Source: an uncultured Lachnospiraceae bacterium (GTDB taxonomy: Bacteria; Bacillota_A; Clostridia; Lachnospirales; Lachnospiraceae). Taken from it: a DNA stretch of 8,847 nt. Each line of letters opens with the position of its first letter. Positions within the stretch are counted from its first letter, which is position 1. Made by a program: the position numbers and the translations under genes. The notes beneath the pieces were generated by a model. It was given only the letters and a program-made list of their open reading frames with translations. It ran no database searches and was not told the origin of the DNA. Below are positions 1 through 6,645 of the stretch, piece by piece. The stretch covers positions 1-8,847 of the forward strand of contig CAJKKX010000074.1 in assembly GCA_905200565.1 (NCBI GenBank), written 5' to 3'.

Positions 1-61
1 ATTTTAATTTGATGCGACTGCGTCGCCACTGGTAATAAGAAAATGCCGCTTAACACTGGTA
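1..61. repeat. Short direct and inverted repeats at the end of the parA fragment; possible mobile-element edge
   Basis: CACTGGTA occurs twice as a direct repeat (27-34 and 54-61, 27 bases apart). A 5-base inverted repeat GCGAC/GTCGC with a 3-base loop lies at 14-26. The second direct repeat overlaps the last codons and stop of the ParA fragment. In the ParA frame and in the two alternative minus-strand frames, the residues encoded beyond the stop do not resemble ParA. Sub-terminal repeats of this kind are known at the ends of some insertion sequences, including the IS21 family, so this could be the edge of an element inserted into parA. No transposase is visible because the window ends here, so the element identity is a guess. 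Confidence 0.3.
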
Positions 62-346
62 GCCTTCCCACAGGGAAGCGCTCCCTTTGATAATGTCAAT
101 GTTCTTATATTTTGTACGGCAGGCTGCCCTCCCCGCCCTTTCCGATGTTTCCAGGATGTCCAGGACTGTGCATCCGAGTTCGTTCGCTTTCGTAAAAATC
201 GGCGTGGTGTTCACCTGCGGGTCCAGGTCGATGACCAGAACCCTTCCCCCAAGCTCTGCCCAGTCATACGCCAGGTTAATGGTTGTCGTGGTCTTTCCGA
301 CTCCGCCTTTTAAATTCCATACTGCAAAAATGGTTCCTTTTCTCAT
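50..346 (-). CDS. ParA/Soj-family partition ATPase, N-terminal fragment (probably truncated)
   Basis: This encodes the first 98 residues of a ParA-type P-loop ATPase, the family that drives segregation of plasmids and chromosomes by ATP-dependent non-specific DNA binding. The deviant Walker A motif KGGVGKTTT lies at residues 13-21 with both lysines (K13 signature, K18) present, and the Walker A' aspartate region DLDPQ is at 40-44. Family members are usually about 250 residues. Here the frame stops at TAA (50-52), before the Walker B motif and the C-terminal half, so the product is very unlikely to be an active ATPase. The start ATG at 346 is preceded by AAAGGATAAGGA, a good ribosome binding site. 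It lies 46 bases downstream of the small gene at 393-743, in the same direction, and has the same hairpin leader. The downstream repeats suggest disruption by an insertion. The family call is firm; whether this is a decayed gene or a gene cut by an insertion is not known. Confidence 0.8.
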   Translation of the reverse strand: MRKGTIFAVWNLKGGVGKTTTTINLAYDWAELGGRVLVIDLDPQVNTTPIFTKANELGCTVLDILETSERAGRAACRTKYKNIDIIKGSASLWEGYQC

Positions 347-365
347 ATTCCTTATCCTTTCTTAT

Positions 366-388
366 CCCCTGGTGCCGGAATCCGGCAC
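366..388 (-). promoter_or_regulatory. Inverted-repeat leader copy 1, upstream of the parA fragment
   Basis: The core at 372-388 reads GTGCCGGATTCCGGCAC on the minus strand: a 6-base inverted repeat GTGCCG/CGGCAC around GATTC, extending to 8-base arms around one centre base. CAGGGG follows. The 3' edge of the core is 25 bases before the parA ATG, and its 5' edge is four bases after the stop codon of the preceding gene. A second copy with identical arms, tail and spacing precedes that gene. It could be an operator, a ParB-like binding site or an RNA hairpin near the ribosome binding site. There is no U-tract after it, so it is not a typical terminator. Confidence 0.6.
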
Positions 389-392
389 GTTT

Positions 393-743
393 TTAGCTGG
401 CCGCTTCTATTTCCTTTTTTACCATTCCCAGCCCCTCAAGCTGCTTTTGTGCCAGTACAAAGATCTTGTCATATTTATAACCGCCTCCCATAAACTCTGG
501 CCCATACCGGACACGGAAGCATGGCTCTTTGCAAAAAATCCTCAGATCACAGGTTGCAAGGTCTTCTCCCAGCCTGAACTGCAATTCATACCATCCGCCA
601 TATTTTCTGGACTGCCTGTATTCCATATCTTTCATTTTGATATGTTTGAACAGTTCATACTTTTCCGGCAGATGCTCCTGCAACACCATATCTGCAAGTT
701 TAAACAGTTTTGTCTTATTACATATCAGCATCCTGTCGTCCAT
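393..743 (-). CDS. Hypothetical protein of 116 residues upstream of parA
   Basis: I do not recognise this protein. The chosen ATG (743) follows a purine-rich AAAGGATGGGGTGA stretch that can act as a ribosome binding site. A longer frame starting at GTG 785 would begin inside the inverted repeat and is less likely. The product is compact, soluble and rich in Lys, Tyr and Phe. It has an N-terminal helical stretch (residues about 11-40) and a central part that looks like beta strands (WYELQFRLGE at 51-60, then LRIFCKEPCFRVRY at 67-80). Cysteines are at 8, 65, 71 and 75. There is no signal peptide, membrane segment or obvious helix-turn-helix. It sits directly upstream of a ParA fragment and shares the same leader, which suggests a joint role in a plasmid- or element-like module. 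A partner or adaptor for ParA is possible but unproven. Confidence 0.65.
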   Translation of the reverse strand: MDDRMLICNKTKLFKLADMVLQEHLPEKYELFKHIKMKDMEYRQSRKYGGWYELQFRLGEDLATCDLRIFCKEPCFRVRYGPEFMGGGYKYDKIFVLAQKQLEGLGMVKKEIEAAS

Positions 744-762
744 CTTGTCACCCCATCCTTTT

Positions 763-785
763 CCCCTGGTGCCGAAATCCGGCAC
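763..785 (-). promoter_or_regulatory. Inverted-repeat leader copy 2, upstream of the 116-residue gene
   Basis: The core at 769-785 reads GTGCCGGATTTCGGCAC on the minus strand, with the same GTGCCG/CGGCAC arms as copy 1 and loop GATTT instead of GATTC, followed by the same CAGGGG. It ends 25 bases before the ATG at 743, exactly as copy 1 does before parA. The one difference breaks the outer DNA palindrome but leaves the 6-base arms and a 5-base RNA loop intact. Transcription start and any binding protein are unknown. I could not identify a convincing -35/-10 pair between this site and the recX terminator. Confidence 0.6.
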
Positions 786-836
786 AAAATTTGTACAGTT
801 TTGGCTTCATTTTTTTCTGCGATTTCTCTTTTAATG

Positions 837-883
837 CAAAAAAAATAAAGCAAACAAAGGATTTTTATTCCTTCATTTGCTTT
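837..883 (-). terminator. Rho-independent terminator of recA-recX
   Basis: On the minus strand, a stem is formed by 869-883 pairing with 847-861 (13 of 15 positions pair, with a two-base internal mismatch) around a 7-base loop. It is followed by A then a run of eight T at 837-845. It starts five bases after the recX stop codon. It separates the recA-recX unit from the parA-like module. Confidence 0.85.
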
Positions 884-888
884 AAATT

Positions 889-1494
889 TTAACATTTACC
901 TCCCCGAAGTGCTTTCCCGATCTCCTGTGAGGAAAATCCTTTCCCCATCAGGAATCTGTACATCTTCTGTTTTTCTTTCGGCGAGGCTGTCTGCGTATCC
1001 ATGTGCTTTTTCTCCAGCCAGCGTCGGATCAGCGCTCCTTCATCCACTGGCTCTTTCTCTTCATATGCCGCCAGAATCACTCCTTTGGAAATTCCTTTCT
1101 GCATCAGTTCACAGGTAATCTGACGCCTGCTTTTGGACGCCTGCCTGCTGTCAATATAACGACTGGCGTAAGCCTCGTCATTTACATATCCATAACTCTT
1201 TACATAAGAAAGCGCAAGATCGATAATCTCTTCCGGATAATCTCCCTGATCCAGTTTCTGCCGAAGCTGAAACTCGGTTCTGTCCATGACCTTCAAAAGA
1301 TTCATACAGCGAAGCTTCGCCCTCTTTGCGAGCACTGTGTCCATAATCTCCCGGTAAGTCTCCTCCGGCAGTTCCCTTCCTTCTTTCACTCCATAACGGG
1401 AAAGCTCGCCTCTGTATAATAGAAAGGCAAGCCGCTCATCAATATAAATCCTGCTTCTTTCTTTTCCCAAAGGTTCTATCTTTGTGACTGTCAC
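889..1494 (-). CDS. recX: RecX, regulatory protein of RecA
   Basis: RecX binds RecA filaments in the cytoplasm and limits their growth and recombinase activity; this role comes from characterised family members. The 201-residue product has the family layout: a basic N-terminal segment (about 1-60), then helical repeats. It includes [17 protein letters not shown] near residues 73-89, with the following V-x-S-Y-G-Y-V-N-D family motif at about 97-105, then [15 protein letters not shown]. Length is normal. The start is GTG at 1494, which overlaps the recA stop by four bases (GTGA). GGAG in the recA end serves as ribosome binding site, so translation is probably coupled to recA and expression SOS-induced from the recA promoter. 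A terminator lies just after the stop. Confidence 0.95.
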   Translation of the reverse strand: MTVTKIEPLGKERSRIYIDERLAFLLYRGELSRYGVKEGRELPEETYREIMDTVLAKRAKLRCMNLLKVMDRTEFQLRQKLDQGDYPEEIIDLALSYVKSYGYVNDEAYASRYIDSRQASKSRRQITCELMQKGISKGVILAAYEEKEPVDEGALIRRWLEKKHMDTQTASPKEKQKMYRFLMGKGFSSQEIGKALRGGKC

Positions 1495-2558
1495 GATGAT
1501 TCTCCATCAGCCGTACGGGCCGTTTCCCCTGCTTCTCCCTCCGGCTGCTCTTCCTTTTTCTTTCCGTCCAGTCCAAGATTCTCACGTACTTTTCGCTCTA
1601 CTTCCGCCATAATATCCGGATTCTCTCTCAGGTAATTTTTGGAATTTTCACGTCCCTGTCCAATCTTGACATTATTATAGGCATACCATGCGCCGCTTTT
1701 TACAATCACCCCATTATTCGCCGCCAGATCCAGAAGATCGCCCTCTCTGGAGATTCCCTTTCCAAACATGATATCAAATTCCGCTTCCTTAAAAGGCGGT
1801 GCAATCTTATTCTTTACGACCTTGATCCTTGTTCTGTTTCCAATCACCTCTCCTCCCTGTTTCAGGGACTCAATCCGCCGGACATCCAGACGGATGGAAG
1901 AATAAAACTTTAACGCGCGTCCTCCTGTCGTCGTCTCAGGGCTTCCAAACATGACACCCACCTTCTCACGAAGCTGATTGATAAAAATAATCGTGCAATT
2001 ATACTTGCTGGTAACTCCCGTCAGTTTCCTGAGCGCCTGAGACATCAGGCGGGCCTGAAGTCCTACGTGTGAATCACCCATATCTCCGTCAATCTCCGCT
2101 TTCGGCACAAGCGCTGCTACGGAATCCACGATGATAATATCTACTGCGCCGGAACGCACCATCGTCTCTGTGATCTCCAGCGCCTGCTCGCCGTTATCCG
2201 GCTGGGAAATATACAGGTTGTCAATGTCTACACCAATATTTTTCGCATATACCGGGTCCAATGCGTGCTCCGCATCAATAAATCCGGCGATTCCTCCCCT
2301 TTTCTGAACCTCTGCCACCATATGCAGCGCCACTGTCGTTTTACCGCTGGACTCCGGCCCGTAAACTTCCACGATCCTTCCTTTTGGGATTCCCCCAAGT
2401 CCCAGAGCAACGTCCAGGCTCAGGCAGCCTGTAGGAATCGTTTCCACGTTCATATTTTTGCCGGAATCTCCCAGTTTCATGACAGCTCCCTTGCCAAAAT
2501 CTTTTTCTATCTTACTAATGGCGGCGTCCAGCGCCTTTAACTTTTCTTCCTGAACCAT
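1491..2558 (-). CDS. recA: RecA recombinase
   Basis: RecA forms ATP-dependent filaments on single-stranded DNA, carries out strand exchange in recombinational repair and triggers LexA self-cleavage. The 355-residue product contains Walker A GPESSGKT at 67-74, a Walker B strand IIIVD at 141-145, [12 protein letters not shown] at 195-206 leading into DNA-binding loop L2 and [16 protein letters not shown] at 206-221, and the usual charged C-terminal tail. Length is typical. I chose ATG 2558 because AAGGAGA lies nine bases or so upstream and the protein then begins in the normal family manner. The longer open frame to 2639 would start on the promoter's -35 box. It forms an operon with recX under LexA control. 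Confidence 0.98.
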   Translation of the reverse strand: MVQEEKLKALDAAISKIEKDFGKGAVMKLGDSGKNMNVETIPTGCLSLDVALGLGGIPKGRIVEVYGPESSGKTTVALHMVAEVQKRGGIAGFIDAEHALDPVYAKNIGVDIDNLYISQPDNGEQALEITETMVRSGAVDIIIVDSVAALVPKAEIDGDMGDSHVGLQARLMSQALRKLTGVTSKYNCTIIFINQLREKVGVMFGSPETTTGGRALKFYSSIRLDVRRIESLKQGGEVIGNRTRIKVVKNKIAPPFKEAEFDIMFGKGISREGDLLDLAANNGVIVKSGAWYAYNNVKIGQGRENSKNYLRENPDIMAEVERKVRENLGLDGKKKEEQPEGEAGETARTADGESS

Positions 2559-2582
2559 ACATCCAATCTCCTTTTCCTTTTG

Positions 2583-2596
2583 CGAACTAATGTTCG
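2583..2596 (-). promoter_or_regulatory. LexA (SOS) box of recA-recX
   Basis: The minus strand reads CGAACATTAGTTCG, a perfect palindrome in the outer five bases and a match to the Gram-positive LexA operator form CGAAC-N4-GTTCG. It lies 14 bases downstream of the -10 box, around the expected early transcribed region, and 24 bases upstream of the recA start codon, so LexA bound here would block the promoter. Confidence 0.92.
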
Positions 2597-2610
2597 TTTG
2601 TCTCTTTTTT

Positions 2611-2639
2611 ATCATATTACATTTTAACCGGATTGTCAA
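2611..2639 (-). promoter_or_regulatory. Sigma-A promoter of recA-recX
   Basis: On the minus strand, TTGACA (2634-2639) and TATGAT (2611-2616) are separated by exactly 17 bases. The -35 matches consensus fully and the -10 at five of six positions. Transcription would start near 2603-2605, just before the LexA box, giving a leader of about 45 bases. Confidence 0.92.
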
Positions 2640-2701
2640 CTTCTTTCTTTTTCCCCGGCGGAAGCAAAATGTCCTGATTTTCCTGATCTGTTTTTGTTTT
2701 T

Positions 2702-2730
2702 ACTATATCACACACCTCATAAATATGCAA
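2702..2730 (-). promoter_or_regulatory. Possible second upstream promoter for recA
   Basis: On the minus strand, TTGCAT (2725-2730) and TATAGT (2702-2707) are spaced by 17 bases, with TGA directly before the -10 giving an extended -10 (TGn) element. It lies about 90 bases upstream of the main promoter, after the terminator of the carboxypeptidase gene. Transcripts from here would read through the LexA box. This is a sequence match only, in an AT-rich stretch where chance matches are common. Confidence 0.4.
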
Positions 2731-2756
2731 TATATTATTTTTATATCGCGCAAACT

Positions 2757-2786
2757 AAAAAGAGCGCGGTTTTTCTGTCCGCACTC
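2757..2786 (-). terminator. Rho-independent terminator of the carboxypeptidase gene
   Basis: On the minus strand, GAGTGCGG (2779-2786) pairs with CCGCGCTC (2762-2769), seven Watson-Crick pairs plus one G-U, around a 9-base loop, followed by five T (2757-2761). It starts 12 bases after the stop codon at 2799, and insulates recA from transcription of the gene before it. Confidence 0.88.
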
Positions 2787-2798
2787 CTCTTACTTCTC

Positions 2799-3845
2799 TT
2801 AAAATACAAGATTCCGATACACCGCATACGCATCCAGAATATGAAACTGCTCGGTTTCGTGATTTCCCTGCGCTCCTGCGGTAACAAGCAAAAATGTTTC
2901 TCCATTTATTTCTGCAAAACTGGCAAGACAAAGTCCCGCCTCCTCCGTGTAACCTGTCTTTCCCCCCTGAATAAGTCCGCTGTCCCGAATCTCCTCCGTC
3001 ATGCTGCCAAACAGGGTGCTGTAAAAAGTAATGCCGTCCGGATGAAGATCTGTCGTCTCCGTGCTGTGATATGCGCTGGATGCGATCTCGCGAAAGGTAT
3101 CATTTTGCAGCGCATATTCCAGAAGCTTCTCTATATCCGCAGCCGTTGTATAATGATCCGGATCATGCAGTCCGCTGGCATTGACAAAATGTGTCCCTGT
3201 CATGCCAAGCTCGGCCGCTTTCTGGTTCATCAGCTCCGCAAACGCCTCCTCCGAACCGGCCACATAATCCGCCAATCCCGTGCAGCACTCTGCTCCGGAA
3301 GGAAGCAGCACGCCATAGAGCAAATCCCGTGCCGTTACGGTTTCTCCCGGCAAAAATCCCGCCATAGACGCCTCCTGACGGTACAGCTCATCAAACATCT
3401 CCTCTGAAAGTCTTACAGATACCTGTAAATCCGGAATTTTTTCCAGAATGACTATCGCCGTCATGATCTTCGTCATAGAAGCAGGATAGATCTGCTCTGT
3501 GCTTCCTTTATCCAGGAGCACCTCTCCTGTTTTTGCACGAACCAGAATCGCGTTTGCGCTGTATAAATCCTCTTTTGCAAGATTGAAAGATACGGGAGAT
3601 TCCGTTGCCAGTTCCGTAGGCGTTTCCTTCTCTTCCCCGCCGTTTTCCTTTTCCTCCGTCTGCATTTCCTGTTCCGTTACTGCCTGTCGTTTCTGATTCC
3701 CTTTTTTCGGATGGCTCTTTAAATTTCTTCCAAGCAGAATTCCCAGAAAAATCAAAATCACCAGCAGAAGGAAAAGCACCAGCCATGCCTTTGCCCTCTG
3801 CCTTCTTCTTCTCGCCCGTCTGTTTGCACTTTCCCGTGTATTCAT
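2799..3845 (-). CDS. Serine D-alanyl-D-alanine carboxypeptidase (peptidase S11, DacA-like), membrane-anchored
   Basis: Enzymes of this family remove the terminal D-Ala from peptidoglycan stem peptides outside the membrane, limiting cross-linking. The 348-residue product has a very basic N-terminus (RRARRRRQR), a membrane segment at about 20-39, a charged linker rich in Glu, Lys and Thr (about 45-85), then the catalytic domain. The nucleophile motif SMTK is at 123-126 and KTG at 296-298. The second motif reads SGA (183-185) where the classical enzyme has SxN, which may change turnover. Unlike classical DacA, which is exported and tethered at its C-terminus, this one is anchored at the N-terminus. 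ATG 3845 is chosen because AGGAG lies just upstream; a longer frame from TTG 3887 lacks one. It follows the acyltransferase gene by 112 bases and ends in its own terminator. Confidence 0.9.
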   Translation of the reverse strand: MNTRESANRRARRRRQRAKAWLVLFLLLVILIFLGILLGRNLKSHPKKGNQKRQAVTEQEMQTEEKENGGEEKETPTELATESPVSFNLAKEDLYSANAILVRAKTGEVLLDKGSTEQIYPASMTKIMTAIVILEKIPDLQVSVRLSEEMFDELYRQEASMAGFLPGETVTARDLLYGVLLPSGAECCTGLADYVAGSEEAFAELMNQKAAELGMTGTHFVNASGLHDPDHYTTAADIEKLLEYALQNDTFREIASSAYHSTETTDLHPDGITFYSTLFGSMTEEIRDSGLIQGGKTGYTEEAGLCLASFAEINGETFLLVTAGAQGNHETEQFHILDAYAVYRNLVF

Positions 3846-3901
3846 CTTTTCTCTCCTGTTTTTCATGATTCGTGCGGTTTTTGTCAATACAGACTTATCT
3901 T

Positions 3902-3930
3902 ATCATACTTTTCCCAAAAGAATCCCTGAA
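3902..3930 (-). promoter_or_regulatory. Weak candidate promoter for the carboxypeptidase gene
   Basis: On the minus strand, TATGAT (3902-3907) is a good -10, and TTCAGG (3925-3930) lies 17 bases upstream as a poor -35. I see no convincing terminator between the acyltransferase stop and this site, so the carboxypeptidase may also be reached by readthrough from the upstream cluster. Confidence 0.4.
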
Positions 3931-3957
3931 CTCTCTTAAAAATTCCTTTTTTATCTC

Positions 3958-4623
3958 TTATATTTTCTCCGCTACTTCCCCACGCTTTTTATAAATGCTG
4001 TTTGCCGGCATTACCTCTCTGACAGAAGACAGCGGATAAATATTACTGCGCGGCCCCACGACGGTTCCCGGATTCAGCACAGAACCGCATCCGACTTCTA
4101 CTTCATCCCCAATCATGGCTCCGAATTTTTTTAATCCCGTTTCCATCCGCTCTTTTCCATCCTTTACAACCACCAGCTTCTTATCGGACTTCACATTGGA
4201 AGTAATGGAGCCTGCGCCCATATGCGCTTTATAGCCGAGAATCGAATCCCCCACGTAATTATAATGAGGAACCTGCACTTTATTAAAGAGAATCACATTT
4301 TTCAGCTCTGTGGAATTTCCCACAACGGCTCCTTCTCCCACCAGTGCATTTCCACGGATAAACGCACAGTGGCGTACCTCCGCCTCTTTTCCAATAATTG
4401 CAGGGCCGTGGATATATGCCGTCGGGGCCACTTTCGCAGACTTTGCCACCCATACGTCCTCCCCTCGCTTTTCATACTCCTCTTCACGCAGCGTTTCACC
4501 AAGTTTCCTGATGAAATCACCGATCTTTGGCAGCACCTCCCACGGATATTCCGCTCCTTCAAACAGCTCCTTTGCAGCCGTCTCGTTCAGGTTATACAGA
4601 TTTTTAATCTTACAGGTTTCCAT
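3958..4623 (-). CDS. Left-handed beta-helix acyltransferase resembling the GlmU C-terminal domain
   Basis: This 221-residue protein has a short helical N-terminus (1-50), then hexapeptide-repeat coils from about residue 58 to 200, such as IIGKEAEV, LVGEGAVV and MIGDEVEV. The stretch VPHYNYVGDSILGYKAHMGAG (118-138) lines up with the acetyl-transfer region of GlmU, whose catalytic histidine would correspond to H120. GlmU makes UDP-GlcNAc, but this protein lacks the uridyltransferase domain; such proteins are often loosely labelled UDP-N-acetylglucosamine pyrophosphorylase. It is therefore probably a cytoplasmic sugar or sugar-nucleotide acyltransferase whose substrate cannot be read from sequence. 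Its ATG shares one base with the topB stop (TAATG), and AAAGGAG lies about ten bases upstream, so translation is probably coupled to topB. The fold is sure, the reaction is not. Confidence 0.85.
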   Translation of the reverse strand: METCKIKNLYNLNETAAKELFEGAEYPWEVLPKIGDFIRKLGETLREEEYEKRGEDVWVAKSAKVAPTAYIHGPAIIGKEAEVRHCAFIRGNALVGEGAVVGNSTELKNVILFNKVQVPHYNYVGDSILGYKAHMGAGSITSNVKSDKKLVVVKDGKERMETGLKKFGAMIGDEVEVGCGSVLNPGTVVGPRSNIYPLSSVREVMPANSIYKKRGEVAEKI

Positions 4624-6623
4624 TATTTTTTTACTCCTTTCTTATAAAAGCCCTCGGCAACATGAAAATTGTTGCGCAGAACGTAACTGTGATTGTTGTG
4701 CAGGACGTTCGCCGTCCGCCCCTGAATAAAATTTGTCAGTTTTTCCATATATTCCTCCGGCGTGATCTGCCCCTCTGCCACATAAGTAAGGCCCTTTTCC
4801 CAGCTTGCAGTCAATTCCGGATTCAGCAGGGATTTGATAGAAGCGTTTACGACCTCGTAGACCATTTCTCCCAGAAGCGTGGGGGTGAGAATCTGCGTTT
4901 TCTTATTCAGAGAAATATATTTGTTCGCCACAAGTTTTTTTAAGATTTCCGCCCGCGTAGCGCTTGTGCCGATTCCGCTCCCCTTAATCTGTGCCCGCAG
5001 TTCTTCGTCCTCGATGAGCTGACCGGCATTTTCCATCGCCAGAATCATCGACCCGGAATTGTAGCGTTTCGGCGGAGACGTCTCACTTTCTTTGATCTGA
5101 AGCGATTCTACCGGAAGCTCCATTCCCTTTTTCAGATTCTTTAAAGCTTCCACAAAGCCCTGATCTGCCTTCACTTCTTCCTCTCCGTCTTTCTTCTTAT
5201 TCTCCTTCGGTACGCCGGCCACCTTCAGATAACCCTCGGAAACCAGTACCTTAAAGCCGGAAAAGAAGGACTCCTTTGACATCTCTGTCACCAACTGAAT
5301 TTTCTGATAAACAGCCGCCGGATAAAAGATGCCCAGAAATCTCCTGACAATCGTATCATAAATACCAATGGAACGCTCCGAAAGCGAGCGCAGCGCTCCC
5401 AGTCCCTGCCCGGTCGGAATAATCGCATAATGATCGGTAATCTGTTTATCATTGACATAACGGGTGGCCGCAATTTTCTGATAACTGCCTGTATCCAGGA
5501 TTTCTTTTACAAACCCTTCTGCCCATGATACGCCTTTTAATCCATTGATATTTCTGTAAATTTCTTTTGCTACCGCCGTAGACAGGACTCTGGCGTCCGT
5601 TCTCGGATAAGTCACCAGCTTCTTTTCATAAAGCTCCTGCACCACGCGCAGCGTTTCATCCGGGCTGATCTTAAACATTCTGGAGCAGTCATTCTGAAGT
5701 TCCGCCAGATTATAAAGAAGCGGTGGATTTTTCTTTTCCTGTTTCCGCTCTACAGACTTTATGTGCGCCTTCAGCGGCGGATGCTCCGACAATATGGCGT
5801 TCAGCTCTTCTGCATCTTTTTTTTCTTTAAATCCGTTTTCCTTGTACAATTTCGGCGACCGGAAATAAGCAGAGCCTTCCACTGCCCGAAATTCCCCTTC
5901 CAATTTCTTTCCGTTATCGTCCAGTGTATTCAGAACACGATAAAAGGGTGTCTTGACAAACTGACGGATTTCCCGCTCTCTCCTCACAATCATTCCCAGT
6001 ACGCAGGTCATGACCCGCCCTACGGAAATCACCGTATATTTCGTTCCCATACAGTTTGACAGCAGATTTCCATATTTTAACGTCAAAAGACGCGAGAAAT
6101 TAATTCCCATCAGGTAATCTTCCTTCGCCCTCAGATATGCAGCCTCCGACAGATTATCATAAGCATCCAGATCCTTTGCTGTTTCGATTCCCCGCAGAAT
6201 CTCATCCTCCGTCTGTGAGTCAATCCACACACGTTTCCTTTTCTTTCCGTGTACCTGCGCCATCTGTTCCACCAGACGGTAAATATATTCTCCTTCACGC
6301 CCTGAGTCGGTACATACATAAATCGTATCCACATCCGCGCGGTTTAAAAGGCCGCTCACGATTCCAAACTGCTTTTTTACGCCCGGTATGACCTCATATA
6401 GAAATTCATCCGGTATAAACGGAAGCGTCTCCAGACTCCACCTTTTATATTTTTCATCATAAACCTCCGGATAACTCATGGTTACCAGATGACCCACGCA
6501 CCAGGTAATGATTACGTCAGCCCCTTCCAGATAACCGTCCCGTCTGGCTGTATTTTTCTTTAATGCCTTCGCAAATTCCTGCGCCACACTGGGCTTCTCC
6601 GCGATATATAATACTTTTGACAT
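4623..6623 (-). CDS. topB: DNA topoisomerase III (type IA)
   Basis: Type IA topoisomerases cut one strand through a tyrosine intermediate; topoisomerase III mainly unlinks replication and recombination intermediates. In this 666-residue product the Toprim domain starts at VLYIAEKPSVA (about 4-14, with the catalytic Glu in AEKPS) and continues to TDSGREGE at about 105-112. The active-site tyrosine is in VTYPRTD, at about Y339. The motif KGSGIGTSATRAEIL marks the later core. The Toprim acidic motif reads D-S-G-R-E rather than the D-x-D-x-E of TopA, a form I believe is common in Gram-positive topoisomerase III. No cysteine zinc-finger tail is present, so the protein ends shortly after the core domain. 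Start ATG 6623 is preferred over ATG 6635 because GAGG lies six bases upstream. The permease stop is 22 bases upstream, so it is probably in the same transcript. Confidence 0.95.
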   Translation of the reverse strand: MSKVLYIAEKPSVAQEFAKALKKNTARRDGYLEGADVIITWCVGHLVTMSYPEVYDEKYKRWSLETLPFIPDEFLYEVIPGVKKQFGIVSGLLNRADVDTIYVCTDSGREGEYIYRLVEQMAQVHGKKRKRVWIDSQTEDEILRGIETAKDLDAYDNLSEAAYLRAKEDYLMGINFSRLLTLKYGNLLSNCMGTKYTVISVGRVMTCVLGMIVRREREIRQFVKTPFYRVLNTLDDNGKKLEGEFRAVEGSAYFRSPKLYKENGFKEKKDAEELNAILSEHPPLKAHIKSVERKQEKKNPPLLYNLAELQNDCSRMFKISPDETLRVVQELYEKKLVTYPRTDARVLSTAVAKEIYRNINGLKGVSWAEGFVKEILDTGSYQKIAATRYVNDKQITDHYAIIPTGQGLGALRSLSERSIGIYDTIVRRFLGIFYPAAVYQKIQLVTEMSKESFFSGFKVLVSEGYLKVAGVPKENKKKDGEEEVKADQGFVEALKNLKKGMELPVESLQIKESETSPPKRYNSGSMILAMENAGQLIEDEELRAQIKGSGIGTSATRAEILKKLVANKYISLNKKTQILTPTLLGEMVYEVVNASIKSLLNPELTASWEKGLTYVAEGQITPEEYMEKLTNFIQGRTANVLHNNHSYVLRNNFHVAEGFYKKGVKK

Positions 6624-6645
6624 GCAAAACCTCATATCTGCCCTG

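Noticed and set aside
372..388. Reading the inverted repeat after the 116-residue gene as a rho-independent terminator
   Set aside because: No U-tract follows on either strand, and the same sequence also occurs upstream of the first gene of the pair, so a leader or binding-site role fits better.
744..785. N-terminal extension of the unknown gene from GTG 785
   Set aside because: It would start inside the inverted repeat that also precedes parA, where the same sequence is non-coding leader. The internal ATG at 743 gives matching 25-base spacing and a purine-rich ribosome binding site.
87..848. Long plus-strand open frame of 253 codons opposite the ParA fragment and the 116-residue gene
   Set aside because: It lies antisense to a clear ParA coding region and across the recX terminator and both inverted repeats. 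Its product is low-complexity, rich in Phe, Ser and Pro, with no recognisable motif.
2559..2639. N-terminal extension of recA
   Set aside because: It would overlap the -35 and -10 boxes and the LexA site, and RecA family proteins begin at the ATG at 2558, which has a good ribosome binding site.
2694..3407. Plus-strand open frame of 237 codons opposite the carboxypeptidase gene
   Set aside because: It is antisense to a well-supported S11 peptidase with all landmarks in the right order. The product is rich in Arg, Cys and Leu with no family features.
6285..6308. Loss of the second acidic residue in the TopB Toprim motif as evidence of inactivation
   Set aside because: The D-x-G-R-E-G-E form is, to my knowledge, usual in Gram-positive topoisomerase III, and the Toprim Glu and the active-site Tyr are intact.
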